A stretch of 64,000 nt of DNA from Geomicrobium sp. JCM 19039 (GCF_000698145.1 NZ_BAXB01000002.1:1-64000), one strand, 5' to 3'; counted from the first letter of the stretch, positions 1 to 9,517 are shown. The notes: generated by a model not told the origin, from the sequence alone. A program made the numbers and translations.

Positions 1-240
1 CCAACTTGCGCGCAGATTCCAGCTGAAGTGCCAACGACATGTCGGCCCCGCTGGGGCCGAAACGAAACCGCACTCGGTTCGGCGCGGGGATTGTACACGT
101 GAGCCGGTAATCTGTTCCCGAGTTTATGAGAATCCATCGCTTTTGCTGCGATTTTCTTCAACTTGAGCGCAGTTTCCACGTCACAAAGCTTACCATGGGT
201 TTTTGAAGAAATTCTTACGTTCAACGTATTTCGTTACGTA
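1..240. repeat. Dispersed non-coding repeat R1, copy a (cut by window start)
   Basis: Non-coding sequence that resembles two other stretches of the window (about 20095-20430 and 21224-21346). Shared blocks are the gcgcgcag start, a gtcggcc hairpin, a ttcggcgcg block, tgtacacgt, taatctgtt.ccgag, tttatgagaat..atcgcttt, caacttgagcgcagttt and an aagcttacca block near 187. The hairpin has arms TCGGCCCC (42-49) and GGGGCCGA (53-60); the other copies keep its base but have different loops, so pairing seems conserved more than sequence. No credible ORF covers it. It ends shortly before the ylmC promoter region, and the window edge may cut its left part. Confidence 0.7.
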
Positions 241-296
241 TATATCGGAGGGAGCACAAAACTAGCGCTACTCATTTCATCTGTCGGTACTGTGAA

Positions 297-326
297 TTGA
301 CAAACGTTAATAATTTCACGTACTGT
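297..326 (+). promoter_or_regulatory. Possible SigA-type promoter upstream of ylmC
   Basis: A perfect TTGACA (297-302) is followed after 18 bp by TACTGT (321-326), a weak -10. It lies about 70 bp before the ylmC start codon. The -10 is poor, so this is only a candidate; a sporulation sigma factor may be used instead. Confidence 0.3.
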
Positions 327-395
327 AATCAGTTGCAATTTAAGTGAGATAATCCATCGGAACTCATCATATGGATAAGCAAAGGAGGTTTGGCA

Positions 396-641
396 ATGCT
401 CAAGATTACAGACCTACAATCCAAAGAAGTTGTTAACGTCCAAACAGGGAAACGTCTCGGTATGCTTGGAGATGTAGACATTAACTTGTCGACGGGAATG
501 ATTGAATCGTTAATTATTAGCAATTCCGGTCGCATGCTCGGAATGTTTGGCAAAGATGATGAAATGGTGATTCCTTGGAATCAAATCGCAAAAATCGGGA
601 CCGACGTAATACTCGTTTATGTTTACGGGCAGGACGCGTGA
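396..641 (+). CDS. ylmC: YlmC/YmxH family PRC-barrel sporulation protein
   Basis: An 81-residue protein of the YlmC/YmxH family, small PRC-barrel-like proteins associated with sporulation in Bacillus; the biochemical role is not established. The sequence opens with MLKITDLQSKEVVNV and has a central GDVDINLSTG turn and a C-terminal VIPWNQIAKIGTDVILV strand, typical of the fold. The start is taken at ATG 396 because AAAGGAGG (381-388) is seven bases upstream; an in-frame TTG at 390 is too close to that site. It heads the ylm gene group that continues with ylmD. Confidence 0.9.
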   Translation: MLKITDLQSKEVVNVQTGKRLGMLGDVDINLSTGMIESLIISNSGRMLGMFGKDDEMVIPWNQIAKIGTDVILVYVYGQDA

Positions 642-731
642 CCCGAGTTTTTGAATATCATGACGATTGCTACCGTACAGTAGGGGAAATGTGCTAAAAT
701 ATAGAGGAGATTATGAAAAGGAAGGCGAATC

Positions 732-1564
732 ATGTCCAAAGAACCTTTCGTATTTGATGATACAAATGAATATTTTACACTTCCATCTCTTCCAAGAGAT
801 GTGAAAGCTGGATTCTCGACGCGAAAACAAGGGGGAAGTTCAGCACCCTATAACTCATTAAATCTCGGGCTTCACGTTGATGACCGTACCGAAGACGTCT
901 TAGAAAATCGGTCACGATTTGCAGCCAACATCGGTCGTGACGAAGGATCATTTGTATTTGCTGAGCAAGTACATGGCAACGACGTGCAACGAGTAGGTCC
1001 TTTCGACCGCGGGGCAGGGAGCAAAACGTTGGCAACGGCAATTGCTGGTGCAGATGGGTTTTATACGACTGATCCGACGGTCACCCTCATGAGTCTTTAT
1101 GCAGACTGTGTTCCCCTTTTCTTTATTGGAGAGGAAGGAAGATTGTCGGTTTAGCTCATGCGGGATGGAAGGGTACGGTAGGTCAAATCGGCTCCAACAT
1201 GCTCGCAGCTTGGAAAGAAGAAGGTGTGGATCTGCAAACCGTGCACGCGTACATCGGTCCGTCGATCGGACAAGCAAATTATGAAGTGAACGACAAGATT
1301 ATTACGAGAGTGGATGCGTGTTTGCCCCATTCAGCACGACGACCTTACTACCCTACAGACCCGGGGAAGTATCAATTGGATCTAAAAGAGACGAACAGAG
1401 TGTTGCTCCAAAGTGCTGGAGTGCCAGAGGCCAATCTCCATGTGAGTGCGTATTGTACATACAAAGAAGCAGATTGGTTTTATTCACATCGACGAGACGG
1501 AGCGAAGACTGGGAGAATGGCAGCATTTATCGGATTGAACTGTGGGAGTGTTAATGACCAATGA
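732..1564 (+). CDS. ylmD: Polyphenol oxidase / purine nucleoside phosphorylase family protein YlmD (frameshifted)
   Basis: A member of the YlmD/YfiH (laccase-domain, PgeF) family of cytoplasmic copper/zinc-binding enzymes; E. coli and mammalian members act as multi-substrate nucleoside phosphorylases or oxidoreductases. Metal-binding His/Cys motifs are visible in both parts: ADCVPL near residue 123 and GLAHAGWKG just after it. The reading frame breaks at about 1133-1150: the first part ends in a spurious GEEGRLSV, while the next frame reads KIVGLAHAGWKG directly. One missing base restores a protein of about 277 residues, the normal size. The 3' end overlaps ylmE by four bases (ATGA at 1561). 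Confidence 0.88.
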
Positions 1565-2253
1565 GCGTGAAAGAAAATGTAGAGCTCGTGGAAGAGCGGA
1601 TCACGAATGCTCGTGAGCGGGGCGGTTTTGGACAAGCGGTCACAACCGTTGCTGTTACGAAGTACGTATCAACAAATACGGCACAACAAGCGCTTGACTC
1701 AGGCATTGGTCATCTTGGAGAAAGCCGAACTGAGGGCTTACTTGAAAAGCAAGATACCCTTCAAGGTCGTGAAGCAAGCTGGCACTTTATCGGTCAACTT
1801 CAAAGCCGTAAAGTGAAAGATGTCGTCAACCGGATCAACTATTTGCATTCATTGGATCGACGCTCGTTAGCGAAAGAGATTCAAAAGCGTTATACGAAGG
1901 ACGAACCTCTTCGTTGCTTTGTGCAAGTGAATGTCTCAGGCGAAGCATCGAAGTCAGGCCTTCATCCCAATGAGGCAATTTCCTTTGTTGAATCGTTATC
2001 TGAGTTTGACAAGATCGAAGTTGTCGGTTTGATGACGATGGCACCGTACACGGATGATCCTGAACAAACGAGGCCGTATTTCAAGCACTTGAAAGAACTG
2101 CAGTCGACGGTTCAGAGCTACAAATGGCAACACGCGCCGTGCACAGAATTGTCGATGGGCATGTCCAATGATTTTGAACAAGCGATTGAAGAAGGAGCAA
2201 CATACATTCGACTCGGCTCAACACTCGTCGGCGATGAACGAAACGAATCGTAA
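1561..2253 (+). CDS. ylmE: YggS-family pyridoxal phosphate homeostasis protein
   Basis: A 230-residue PLP-binding protein of the YggS/PROSC (COG0325) family, which keeps free pyridoxal phosphate and amino-acid pools in balance and has no clear catalytic activity. The PLP lysine is in VAVTKYVS near residue 35. IGQLQSRKV, GLMTMAPY and the phosphate-binding ELSMGMSNDFEQAI segment are also family signatures. Length matches the family. It overlaps ylmD and precedes sepF, the standard order in Bacillaceae. Confidence 0.95.
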   Translation: MSVKENVELVEERITNARERGGFGQAVTTVAVTKYVSTNTAQQALDSGIGHLGESRTEGLLEKQDTLQGREASWHFIGQLQSRKVKDVVNRINYLHSLDRRSLAKEIQKRYTKDEPLRCFVQVNVSGEASKSGLHPNEAISFVESLSEFDKIEVVGLMTMAPYTDDPEQTRPYFKHLKELQSTVQSYKWQHAPCTELSMGMSNDFEQAIEEGATYIRLGSTLVGDERNES

Positions 2254-2266
2254 AGGGGGCGTTCGC

Positions 2267-2680
2267 ATGAGTATGAAGTCAAGATTCAAACGTTTTTTCG
2301 ATGTGGATGAAGATTATATTGAAGAAGAAATTGAAGTTCCACATACCGAAGATCCGAATTCGTCTTCAACAGAGAATAAGAAGAACGTTGTGAGCTTGCA
2401 AAGCGTGCAGCAGTCTGCGAAGATGGTGTTAATTGAACCACGTACCTATGAAGAAGCTCAAGATGTAGCTGACCATTTAAAGAATCGACGTTCGGTTATT
2501 TTAAACATGCAACGCATTCAGCGCGATCAAGCGAAACGAATTGTCGACTTTCTTAGTGGGACCGTTTATGCGATTGGTGGAGACATTCAAAAAGTCGGAA
2601 GCAACATCTTTTTAGTCACTCCGGACAACGTAGAAATTTCAGGGGCGATTTCTGAAGTGTTACAACAAGAATTTGAGTAA
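2267..2680 (+). CDS. sepF: Cell division protein SepF
   Basis: SepF (137 residues) polymerises into rings that bundle FtsZ filaments and tether them to the membrane through an N-terminal amphipathic helix. Here that helix is MSMKSRFKRFFDV; an acidic linker follows, and the C-terminal domain has the conserved start VVSLQSVQQSAKMVLIEP and an RSVILNMQRI strand. The start is ATG 2267, preceded by AAAGGGGG (2252-2259); a longer upstream extension of the same frame overlaps ylmE and is not needed. It sits with ylmG and divIVA, both linked to division. Confidence 0.95.
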   Translation: MSMKSRFKRFFDVDEDYIEEEIEVPHTEDPNSSSTENKKNVVSLQSVQQSAKMVLIEPRTYEEAQDVADHLKNRRSVILNMQRIQRDQAKRIVDFLSGTVYAIGGDIQKVGSNIFLVTPDNVEISGAISEVLQQEFE

Positions 2681-2702
2681 ATGAGGTTGAGGTGAACAAT
2701 AA

Positions 2703-2957
2703 ATGGTGTTAATCGGAAACATTATTGTAATGGCATTAACGTTGTTACAATTGGCTGTGTTTATTTACGTGTTATCGAGTTGGCTTCCTGGGTTAAGAGA
2801 GTCGCAATTCGGGGAAGCACTCGGCAAAGTTGTTGAGCCGGTAATGGAGCCATTTCGAAAGATTATCCCGCCCATCGGCATGATTGATATTTCACCGATT
2901 GTGGCATTGCTTGCGCTTTATCTAGCACGAATGGGCGCAATGAGCATCTTCTATTAA
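2703..2957 (+). CDS. ylmG: YggT-family membrane protein YlmG
   Basis: An 84-residue integral membrane protein of the YggT family. Two hydrophobic segments are visible, at about residues 3-26 and 62-82, joined by a loop with the family motif VEPVMEPFRKIIPPIGMIDISP. Family members are found next to division genes in Gram-positives and affect nucleoid or septum behaviour in cyanobacteria and plastids; the molecular role is unknown. It lies between sepF and ylmH in the normal order. Confidence 0.93.
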   Translation: MVLIGNIIVMALTLLQLAVFIYVLSSWLPGLRESQFGEALGKVVEPVMEPFRKIIPPIGMIDISPIVALLALYLARMGAMSIFY

Positions 2958-2960
2958 CGG

Positions 2961-3734
2961 ATGGATATTTTTCAGCATTACCGTCAAGAAGAACACGGGT
3001 TTATTGAACTCGTGCAAGATTGGAAAGAAACGGTCGGAACGGTTTATGAAGCCAAGCTTTCTGGTTTTTTAGACCCTCGAGAATGTGACATCGTCCGCGA
3101 TGTTATCGGTGCCGACGACAATGTAAAAGTGGCGTTTTTTGGAGGTGTGGACGAGGCGGAGCGACAGCGCGCACTCGTCTATCCGTTTTTTGAGTCCCCA
3201 GAACGGAGTCGCTTTCACATTACGGTGTTCCAGGCATCGTTTGACCCAAAATTCACTTCATTGAGTCATCCGGATCTGTTAGGTGCACTCATGGGGCTTG
3301 GTGTTAAACGAGAGATGTATGGCGATCTACACGTGTTTGATACGTTTGTACAATGGTTTGTTACCGGAGAGATGGAAGACTTCGTCCGCACCCATTTTCA
3401 TAAAGCGGGGAATACGAGTATCCTACCGAAGGTCGTGTCGTTAGACGAGGCTGTTCCGATGCGTGAAGTATGGGAGGAGCGCTCGGGATTTGTATCGTCC
3501 CTTCGTCTTGATACGGTCATTGCAGAGCTTTTCAAGCTATCCAGATCTAAGGCGAAAGCGTTAGTAGAACGAGAGCGAGTGAAAGTGAACTGGAAGGTCG
3601 TCGACCAACCTGCCTTTGTGCTAAGAGAAGGTGACACACTGTCGGTTCGTCAATACGGCAGGCGGAAACTGCTGTCACTTGGCACGACAACAAAAAAAGG
3701 CAATGTGCGTATTCACTATGGAGAACAAAAATAA
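2961..3734 (+). CDS. ylmH: S4-domain RNA-binding protein YlmH
   Basis: A 257-residue protein with an N-terminal YlmH-type domain and a C-terminal S4 RNA-binding domain at about residues 180-240 (LDTVIAELFKLSRSKAKALV, VKVNWKVVDQPAFVLREGDTLSVR). In B. subtilis YlmH binds 50S ribosomal subunits carrying obstructed nascent chains and takes part in a ribosome rescue route parallel to RqcH. That is notable here, because rqcH is encoded in the same window (22724-24426). Length and gene order are normal. Confidence 0.93.
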   Translation: MDIFQHYRQEEHGFIELVQDWKETVGTVYEAKLSGFLDPRECDIVRDVIGADDNVKVAFFGGVDEAERQRALVYPFFESPERSRFHITVFQASFDPKFTSLSHPDLLGALMGLGVKREMYGDLHVFDTFVQWFVTGEMEDFVRTHFHKAGNTSILPKVVSLDEAVPMREVWEERSGFVSSLRLDTVIAELFKLSRSKAKALVERERVKVNWKVVDQPAFVLREGDTLSVRQYGRRKLLSLGTTTKKGNVRIHYGEQK

Positions 3735-3752
3735 ATACGGAGGTGGTAGGTT

Positions 3753-4271
3753 TTGGCATTAACACCGATGGACATTCATAATAAACAGTTTACAAAAGGC
3801 TTTCGAGGGTACGATATGGACGAGGTGAATGAATTTCTCGACCAGGTGATTAAAGATTATGAGACGGTGATTCGTGAAAAGGAAGAACTGTTTACAAAGG
3901 TGAACGAGCTTGAAAGTCGATTGGATCACTTTTCCAATATTGAAGAAACGCTGAACAAGTCGATTCTCATTGCACAAGAATCTGCAGAAGAAGTGAAGCG
4001 GAGCGCGAAGAAAGAATCGCAGCTGATCATTAAAGAGTCTGAGAAAAACGCGGATCGGATTATTAATGATGCGCTATCCAAGTCGCGAAAGATTGCACTA
4101 GAACTTGAAGAACTTAAGAAACAAGCGGCTGTTTATCGGATGCGTTTTAAGATGTTAATTGAAGCGCAATTGGAATTGTTGGATGATGAAGATTGGGATA
4201 GCCTCACAGATGTACAAGAAGAAGACGAGCAAGAACTTCAGCATACATATGATGATCGTGAAAGTCGTTGA
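3753..4271 (+). CDS. divIVA: Septum site-determining protein DivIVA
   Basis: DivIVA (172 residues) recognises negatively curved membrane at septa and poles and recruits partner proteins, including the Min system and, during sporulation, RacA. The N-terminal lipid-binding domain is clear (ALTPMDIHNKQFTKGFRGYD, with the FxxxxRGYDxxEV signature), followed by long coiled-coil segments from about residues 30-60 and 75-150. It starts with TTG at 3753, supported by GGAGGTGG at 3739-3746. It ends the ylm cluster just before the ileS promoter, which begins at its stop codon. Confidence 0.95.
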   Translation: MALTPMDIHNKQFTKGFRGYDMDEVNEFLDQVIKDYETVIREKEELFTKVNELESRLDHFSNIEETLNKSILIAQESAEEVKRSAKKESQLIIKESEKNADRIINDALSKSRKIALELEELKKQAAVYRMRFKMLIEAQLELLDDEDWDSLTDVQEEDEQELQHTYDDRESR

Positions 4272-4272
4272 C

Positions 4273-4301
4273 TTGACGTTTGCGCCATTTTCCAATATAC
4301 T
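4273..4301 (+). promoter_or_regulatory. SigA promoter of the ileS T-box transcript
   Basis: TTGACG (4273-4278) and TATACT (4296-4301) are separated by exactly 17 bp. The promoter lies just past the divIVA stop codon and directly before the T-box leader, so ileS has its own transcription start. Confidence 0.85.
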
Positions 4302-4319
4302 ACATGCAAATTACACGTA

Positions 4320-4566
4320 ATATGAGGCAGAGATGAGGACAGTAACAAAAACACGAGCTTGGCAAAGCGAGTTGGGGACGGTGGGAGCCCAATACGAGCC
4401 GTTTTTGTGAAGATCACCTCGGAGCTATCGTAAAGAAGCTATGAACGCATAGTGGTAGACTACGACGTGACCAAGCGATAATTGGGCTTGAGTGGCTGCG
4501 ATCGAGCAGTTATCAGGGTGGTATCGCGGGTAAGCCTCGTCCCTTTTTGTGGACGGGGTTATTTTA
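4320..4566 (+). promoter_or_regulatory. Isoleucine-specific T-box leader
   Basis: A tRNA-sensing T-box riboswitch. The T-box sequence AGGGTGGTATCGCGG is at 4515-4529, followed by the terminator. The stem I specifier region reads GAAGATCACCTCGG, putting ATC (Ile) at 4413-4415, in the usual place before ACC. Uncharged tRNA-Ile would pair with the specifier and with the T-box loop, favouring the antiterminator and expression of ileS. The specifier agrees with the gene downstream. Confidence 0.93.
4533..4566 (+). terminator. Intrinsic terminator of the ileS T-box
   Basis: Arms CCTCGTCC and GGACGGGG (one T:G pair) enclose a short loop and are followed by a T-rich tract, TTATTTTAT. It is the off-state hairpin, mutually exclusive with pairing of the T-box sequence. 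Confidence 0.88.
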
Positions 4567-4584
4567 TGTTTATAGGAGGATACG

Positions 4585-7337
4585 ATGAATTTTAAGAAGA
4601 CATTACGAATGCCAACAACGGAATTTCCGATGAGAGGGAACTTACCAAATCGAGAGCCAGTCAGGTTAGAAGAGTGGAATGACGCCGCTTTATATGATCA
4701 AGTGATGGAGAAGAACAGTGACAAACCGATGTTTGTTTTGCATGACGGACCGATTTACGCAAACGGGAACATCCATGTCGGCCATGCGATGAACCGCATC
4801 GTCAAAGATATGATCGTGAGACATCGCAATATGGATGGGTATAAGGCGCCATACGTCCCTGGTTGGGATGCACACGGATTGCCGATTGAAACGGCGCTCA
4901 CGAAAACGAAGAAAGTCGATCGTAAGAAAATGTCGATCTCAGAATTTCGGGCGGCTTGCGAGGCGTATGCGTGGGAGCAAGTGGAAAACCAGAAAGAACA
5001 ATTTCAACGACTCGGATTGATTGGGGATTGGGATGACCCTTATGTGACACTAACGCCTGATTTTGAAGCGAATCAGATTAAAGTATTCGGCGAAATGGCG
5101 AAAGAAGGTCACGTGTATCAAGGGAAAAAGCCGGTGTACTGGTCACCTTCTTCAGAGTCAGCATTGGCAGAAGCGGAAATTGAGTATCACGACAAACGTT
5201 CACCGTCTATTTATGTAGCGATGAAGGTGAAAGACGGACGAGGCGTACTCGATGAAACGGATGAATTTATCATCTGGACGACAACGCCGTGGACATTGCC
5301 AGCGAACCTTGGAATTTCTGTGCACCCGAAATATGAATACGTCGTCGTTGAAGCGAGTGAACGCAGATTCGTCGTTGCTAAAGAGCTACTTGAGCAAGTT
5401 CAAACGGCGTTGGAGTGGGACGCTATGAACGTCGTAAAGACAGTGACTGGCGACCAATTGGAAAACATTACGGCTCAGCACCCATTTTATGATCGTGAAT
5501 CACTCGTCATGACAGGTGACCACGTTACTGTAGAAGCGGGTACGGGTGCTGTACACACCGCACCAGGTCACGGTGAAGATGACTTCATCATCGGTCAACA
5601 TTATGGCTTACCGCCACTTTGTCCCGTCGACGATAAAGGAAAAATGACGGACGAAGCTCCAGGTTTTGAAGGTCTTTTCTATGATGAAGCGAATAAACCG
5701 ATTACGGAAAAGTTGGATGAAAACGGGGCTTTACTCAAGTTGCAGTTCATCACACATTCGTATCCACACGACTGGAGAACGAAAAAGCCTGTCATCTATC
5801 GAGCGACCGAACAATGGTTCGTGAGTGTTGATAATATGAGACAAGACTTACTCGATGCGATTGCTCGCGTGGAGTGGCAACCGAAGTGGGGAGAGGTACG
5901 TCTCCACAATATGATTCGAGATCGTGGCGATTGGTGCATTAGTCGTCAGCGCGTATGGGGCGTTCCTATTCCGGTGTTCTATGAAGAAGATGGGTCACCA
6001 ATTATTTCTACGGAGACGATTGATCATGTGGCACAATTGTTTAGAACTCACGGATCGAACATTTGGTTTGACTGGGAGACAAAAGATCTGTTGCCAGAAG
6101 GCTATACGTCTGAAAAAAGCCCGAGCGGAAACTTTACACGTGAAACCGATATTATGGACGTATGGTTTGATTCTGGCTCTTCGCATCAAGGCGTTTTGGA
6201 AGAAAGAGCCGATCAACACCGTCCAGCAGACTTGTATTTCGAAGGATCTGACCAATACCGAGGGTGGTTTAATTCATCCCTCATCACCGCCGTTGCTGTT
6301 ACAGGTGACGCTCCTTATAAGAAAGTGTTAAGCCACGGTTTTACACTGGACGGTAAAGGCGAAAAAATGTCCAAATCACTTGGAAATACGGTTGATCCTG
6401 CCAAGGTGATGAAGCAACTCGGGGCCGATATTTTACGGCTGTGGGTATCATCAACAGATTTCCAATCCGACGTTCGGGTGTCTGATGACATCTTAAAGCA
6501 AGTGTCAGAGACGTACCGTAAAATCCGTAACACGTTACGTTTTATGCTCGGCAACTTGCATGACTTCAACCAAGCAACCGACCGTGTCGCTGATCATGAA
6601 CTTGGAGATATGGATCGTTTCATGTATCAACGCTTAAATCGTTTAATTGATACAGCACAAAAAGGATACCGTGAATACAACTTCGGTGCGACGTATCAAG
6701 CACTTCACCACTTTTGCTCCATTGATTTGAGTGCGTTTTATATGGATGTCGCTAAAGATGCCCTCTACTGTGATCATAAAAATGATGTGCACCGCCGTGC
6801 GATGCAGACGGTTCTTTACGATAGTCTAGTTACGCTCACGAAATTGCTCACACCGATTACGCCTTATACAGCGGAAGAAGCGTGGTCATTCATTGAGGAT
6901 ACGAACGAAGCATTTGTTCAGCTCTCTGACATGCCTAGCCGCTTTGAAGTTGAAGCGAAGCCGACAGGGAAGCGCGCTGGAATGAGCTTTTGCAAGTGCG
7001 TACCGTCGTGTTAAAGGCACTTGAGGAAGCGCGTTCCGAGAAAGTAATTGGCAAGTCACTAGAAGCCCACGTATCACTTAAAGTGTCTCCATCAATCAAG
7101 CAGATGCTCCAGCAAATGAGTGCACCAGAAAAATTATTTATCGTTTCCAAACTCGATGTCTTGGAAGGTGAAGACACGCACGTGAGTGTTGAAAAAGCAT
7201 CAGGAGATACGTGTGAACGTTGCTGGCATGTTAAAGATGATGTTGGAGAGAACCAATCTTTTCCTATGCTCTGTGAGCGTTGTGCGGACGTCGTTGCGAC
7301 GTATGATCGTGCTGTTTTGGAAGAGCCGGCAAAATAA
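4585..7337 (+). CDS. ileS: Isoleucyl-tRNA synthetase (frameshifted)
   Basis: Class I aminoacyl-tRNA synthetase that charges tRNA-Ile and edits valine. The HIGH motif appears as IHVGHAMN near residue 60, the KMSKS motif as [10 protein letters not shown] near residue 595, and the C-terminal zinc ribbon has two CxxC pairs (CERCW and CERCA) near residues 875 and 895. The editing (CP1) domain lies between. The frame breaks at about 6955-6978: the first part ends [15 protein letters not shown], whereas the next frame gives [20 protein letters not shown]. One missing base restores about 917 residues, close to the usual Bacillus length. A broken ileS would be lethal, so a sequence error is likely. 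Confidence 0.95.
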
Positions 7338-7406
7338 GTATGGAGTAACGTTCCCTCATTTGTCAGAAGCTATGCGTGTACCGGTCACGTGAAGGGGATG
7401 TGGGCA

Positions 7407-8012
7407 ATGGCTTCTATTCAAGATGCGATTCAAGCTTTGTACAGGCGGAAAAGAGAAATTGAAACACATGCTTTACACGAACGAGTGGATGGCAGAAATA
7501 ATGAATTGTCGGTGTACGACAATCACCCGGCGGATTCAAGTGATATTTACTTTGAAGCAAGTAAAGACCGGGTGTTAGAAGAATTTCGTCATCAAGAGTA
7601 CGATCAAGTGATGCGAGCGATCGAGAAAGTGGAAAAAGGGACGTACGGCATTTGTGAAGTGACAGGTCAACAAATCCCAATTGAGCGGTTGCTAGCGAGC
7701 CCGATAGCTCTGACGATTATTGAAAAAGCGAACGATACGAGGCACGTGGAACCGGCGATGCATGCGCCACCAAGCGAAGCTTTAACATTTGATTCAGCCA
7801 CGGATCTTTGGGAAGAGTTGTTAAACACAACCGAAGATGAAGGATATAGGGAAACGGCGACCGATGATGGCTGGGTAGAAGATGCCCCTGGGTTTACGGA
7901 AGAGTATGAGCGCTATGCAAGCACAGGTATTGAGGGTTACACTGGAGCTGAGCACGTGCATATCGTCTCTAGCCATCATCGCCACCTAGAACGAGACAAT
8001 GAATGGCGGTAA
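7407..8012 (+). CDS. ylyA: YteA/YlyA-family TraR/DksA-like regulatory protein
   Basis: A protein of about 201 residues of the TraR/DksA-like YteA family, in the position of B. subtilis ylyA (between ileS and lspA). The N-terminal part is a helical hairpin; the zinc-finger-like segment near residues 80-105 reads GTYGICEVTGQQIPIERLLA. DksA-type fingers have four Cys, but only one is left here, so the finger is degenerate. In B. subtilis YlyA is reported to act on RNA polymerase during late sporulation; that is family knowledge, not visible here. ATG 7407 is preferred because of AAGGGG about ten bases upstream; 7398 is an alternative. Confidence 0.85.
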   Translation: MASIQDAIQALYRRKREIETHALHERVDGRNNELSVYDNHPADSSDIYFEASKDRVLEEFRHQEYDQVMRAIEKVEKGTYGICEVTGQQIPIERLLASPIALTIIEKANDTRHVEPAMHAPPSEALTFDSATDLWEELLNTTEDEGYRETATDDGWVEDAPGFTEEYERYASTGIEGYTGAEHVHIVSSHHRHLERDNEWR

Positions 8013-8034
8013 CGTGTTTACCGCCTTCCTTTCA
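8005..8034 (+). terminator. Hairpin at the end of ylyA
   Basis: GGCGGTAA and TTACCGCC form an 8-bp stem overlapping the ylyA stop codon, followed by a T-rich stretch (TTCCTTTC). A moderate intrinsic terminator or attenuating hairpin before lspA. Confidence 0.55.
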
Positions 8035-8069
8035 TGTCTTCTTTCATTGTAAAGGAGCGAACAAACAGA

Positions 8070-8551
8070 ATGATTTTATATTATTTGCTGGCACTAATTA
8101 TTATTGGCATCGACAGATCACGAAGATTGCTGTTGATCGGAACATGGAAATTGCTGAGACTATTCCAATTATCGAAAACGTGTTACATATTACCTCGCAT
8201 CGAAACATGGGTGCTGCATTTGGGATATTGCAAGGACAAATGTGGTTATTTTACATCGTAACTGTCATTGTAACGGTCGGGATTATTTATTACATGCCAA
8301 AGCTCGCCAAGCAAAACAAATGGTACGGTATTTCGCTTGGCGTCCTTTTAGGAGGAACGATTGGGAACTTTATCGATCGCCTATTTCGTAATGAAGTCGT
8401 TGACTTTGTTGATGTGTACATTGGAAGTTACAGTTTTCCGATCTTCAACGTGGCAGATGCTGCTTTAACGATCGGTGTCATCGTTTTATTAGTGCTCATG
8501 TTCGTGGAAGATCGTAAAGAGAAAAAGGAGAAGAATCATGAATCTGCATGA
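8070..8551 (+). CDS. lspA: Lipoprotein signal peptidase (frameshifted)
   Basis: Signal peptidase II, an integral membrane aspartic protease that cleaves prolipoproteins before the lipidated cysteine. Catalytic aspartates lie in FIDRLFRNEVVDFV and FNVADAALTIG. Four membrane spans are expected; hydrophobic segments are visible at the N-terminus (MILYYLLALIIIGID) and around residues 65-85, 90-105 and 135-150. The start frame (ATG 8070, RBS AAAGGAG) breaks at about 8117, where GIDRSRRLLL should read GIDQITKIAVDRN. One missing C (GACCAG read as GACAG) restores 160 residues. Its 3' end overlaps rluD by 14 bases. Confidence 0.93.
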
Positions 8552-9452
8552 AATAGAATGGATCATTGATGAGCAAGAAGCCAATTACCGTTTAGATAAG
8601 TTCGTCGCAGAAAAAATGACGGTATCAAGAACGCTCGTTCAACAATGGATTGTCGAGGGCCATGTAACGGTCAACGGCGAAACCTCGAAGAGTAATTATA
8701 AAGTAACGAAAGACGACCGTGTTCATGTTATACCGAAAGAGCGGGAACCAATCCGAGCCGTTCCGGAAGATATAGCGCTAGACATTTGCTACGAAGACAA
8801 CGACTTACTTGTGATTAATAAACCAAGAGGTATGGTTGTTCATCCAGCCCCGGGTCACACGAGCGGCACGGTCGTGAATGGGCTGCTCGGCATGAAGCAG
8901 CAGTTGTCATCCGTTAACGATGATACCGTTCGCCCGGGTGTCGTCCACCGAATTGACAAAGATACGAGTGGGTTATTAATTGTCGCTAAAAATGACACCA
9001 GCCACGAAGCGCTTGCTAAGCAATTGCAAGAACGCACGTTGAAACGTACGTATGTGGCGATTGTCCACGGCATTATTTCTCACCAAAATGGCACGATTGA
9101 TGCTCCACTAGGACGAGATGTGCAAGATCGACAAAAGATGACGGTGACTGACTTGCATTCAAAAGAGGCCATTACACATTTTTCAGTGATGCAACGATTT
9201 GCTAAATACACGCTTGTCGAATGTCGATTGGAAACGGGTAGAACGCATCAAATTCGGGTGCACATGGAGTATATCGGTCATCCTCTCGCTGGAGACCCGA
9301 AGTACGGGGTAAGAAATAGCTTACCGATTGCAGGACAAGCGTTACACGCTCGGGCGTTGACGTTTATTCAGCCGACGACCGGCGAAGCGATGACCGTTGA
9401 GGCGGAGCTTCCACATGATATGCAGTCTTTAATTAACAATTTAGAACATTAA
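8538..9452 (+). CDS. RluD-family 23S rRNA pseudouridine synthase
   Basis: A 304-residue RluA/RluD-family pseudouridine synthase (B. subtilis YlyB), predicted to isomerise uridines of 23S rRNA. An N-terminal S4 domain (DKFVAEKMTVSRTLVQQWI) is followed by the catalytic domain with the aspartate motif HRIDKDTSGLLIVAKN near residue 140 and the RTHQIRVHMEYIGHPLAGD segment near residue 235. The start ATG 8538 has GGAG six to nine bases upstream and lies inside the 3' end of lspA, suggesting translational coupling. Which uridine is the target cannot be told from the sequence. Confidence 0.93.
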   Translation: MNLHEIEWIIDEQEANYRLDKFVAEKMTVSRTLVQQWIVEGHVTVNGETSKSNYKVTKDDRVHVIPKEREPIRAVPEDIALDICYEDNDLLVINKPRGMVVHPAPGHTSGTVVNGLLGMKQQLSSVNDDTVRPGVVHRIDKDTSGLLIVAKNDTSHEALAKQLQERTLKRTYVAIVHGIISHQNGTIDAPLGRDVQDRQKMTVTDLHSKEAITHFSVMQRFAKYTLVECRLETGRTHQIRVHMEYIGHPLAGDPKYGVRNSLPIAGQALHARALTFIQPTTGEAMTVEAELPHDMQSLINNLEH

Positions 9453-9460
9453 AGAGCGGA

Positions 9461-9489
9461 TTGACAGTCGCTCTATTATCTGAAATAAT
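9461..9489 (+). promoter_or_regulatory. Promoter of the pyr operon
   Basis: Perfect TTGACA (9461-9466), 17-bp spacer, AATAAT (9484-9489). It lies immediately upstream of the first PyrR-binding leader and nine bases after rluD. Confidence 0.85.
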
Positions 9490-9517
9490 GATCTAAGAAA
9501 TGAATAGCCCTTTAACA

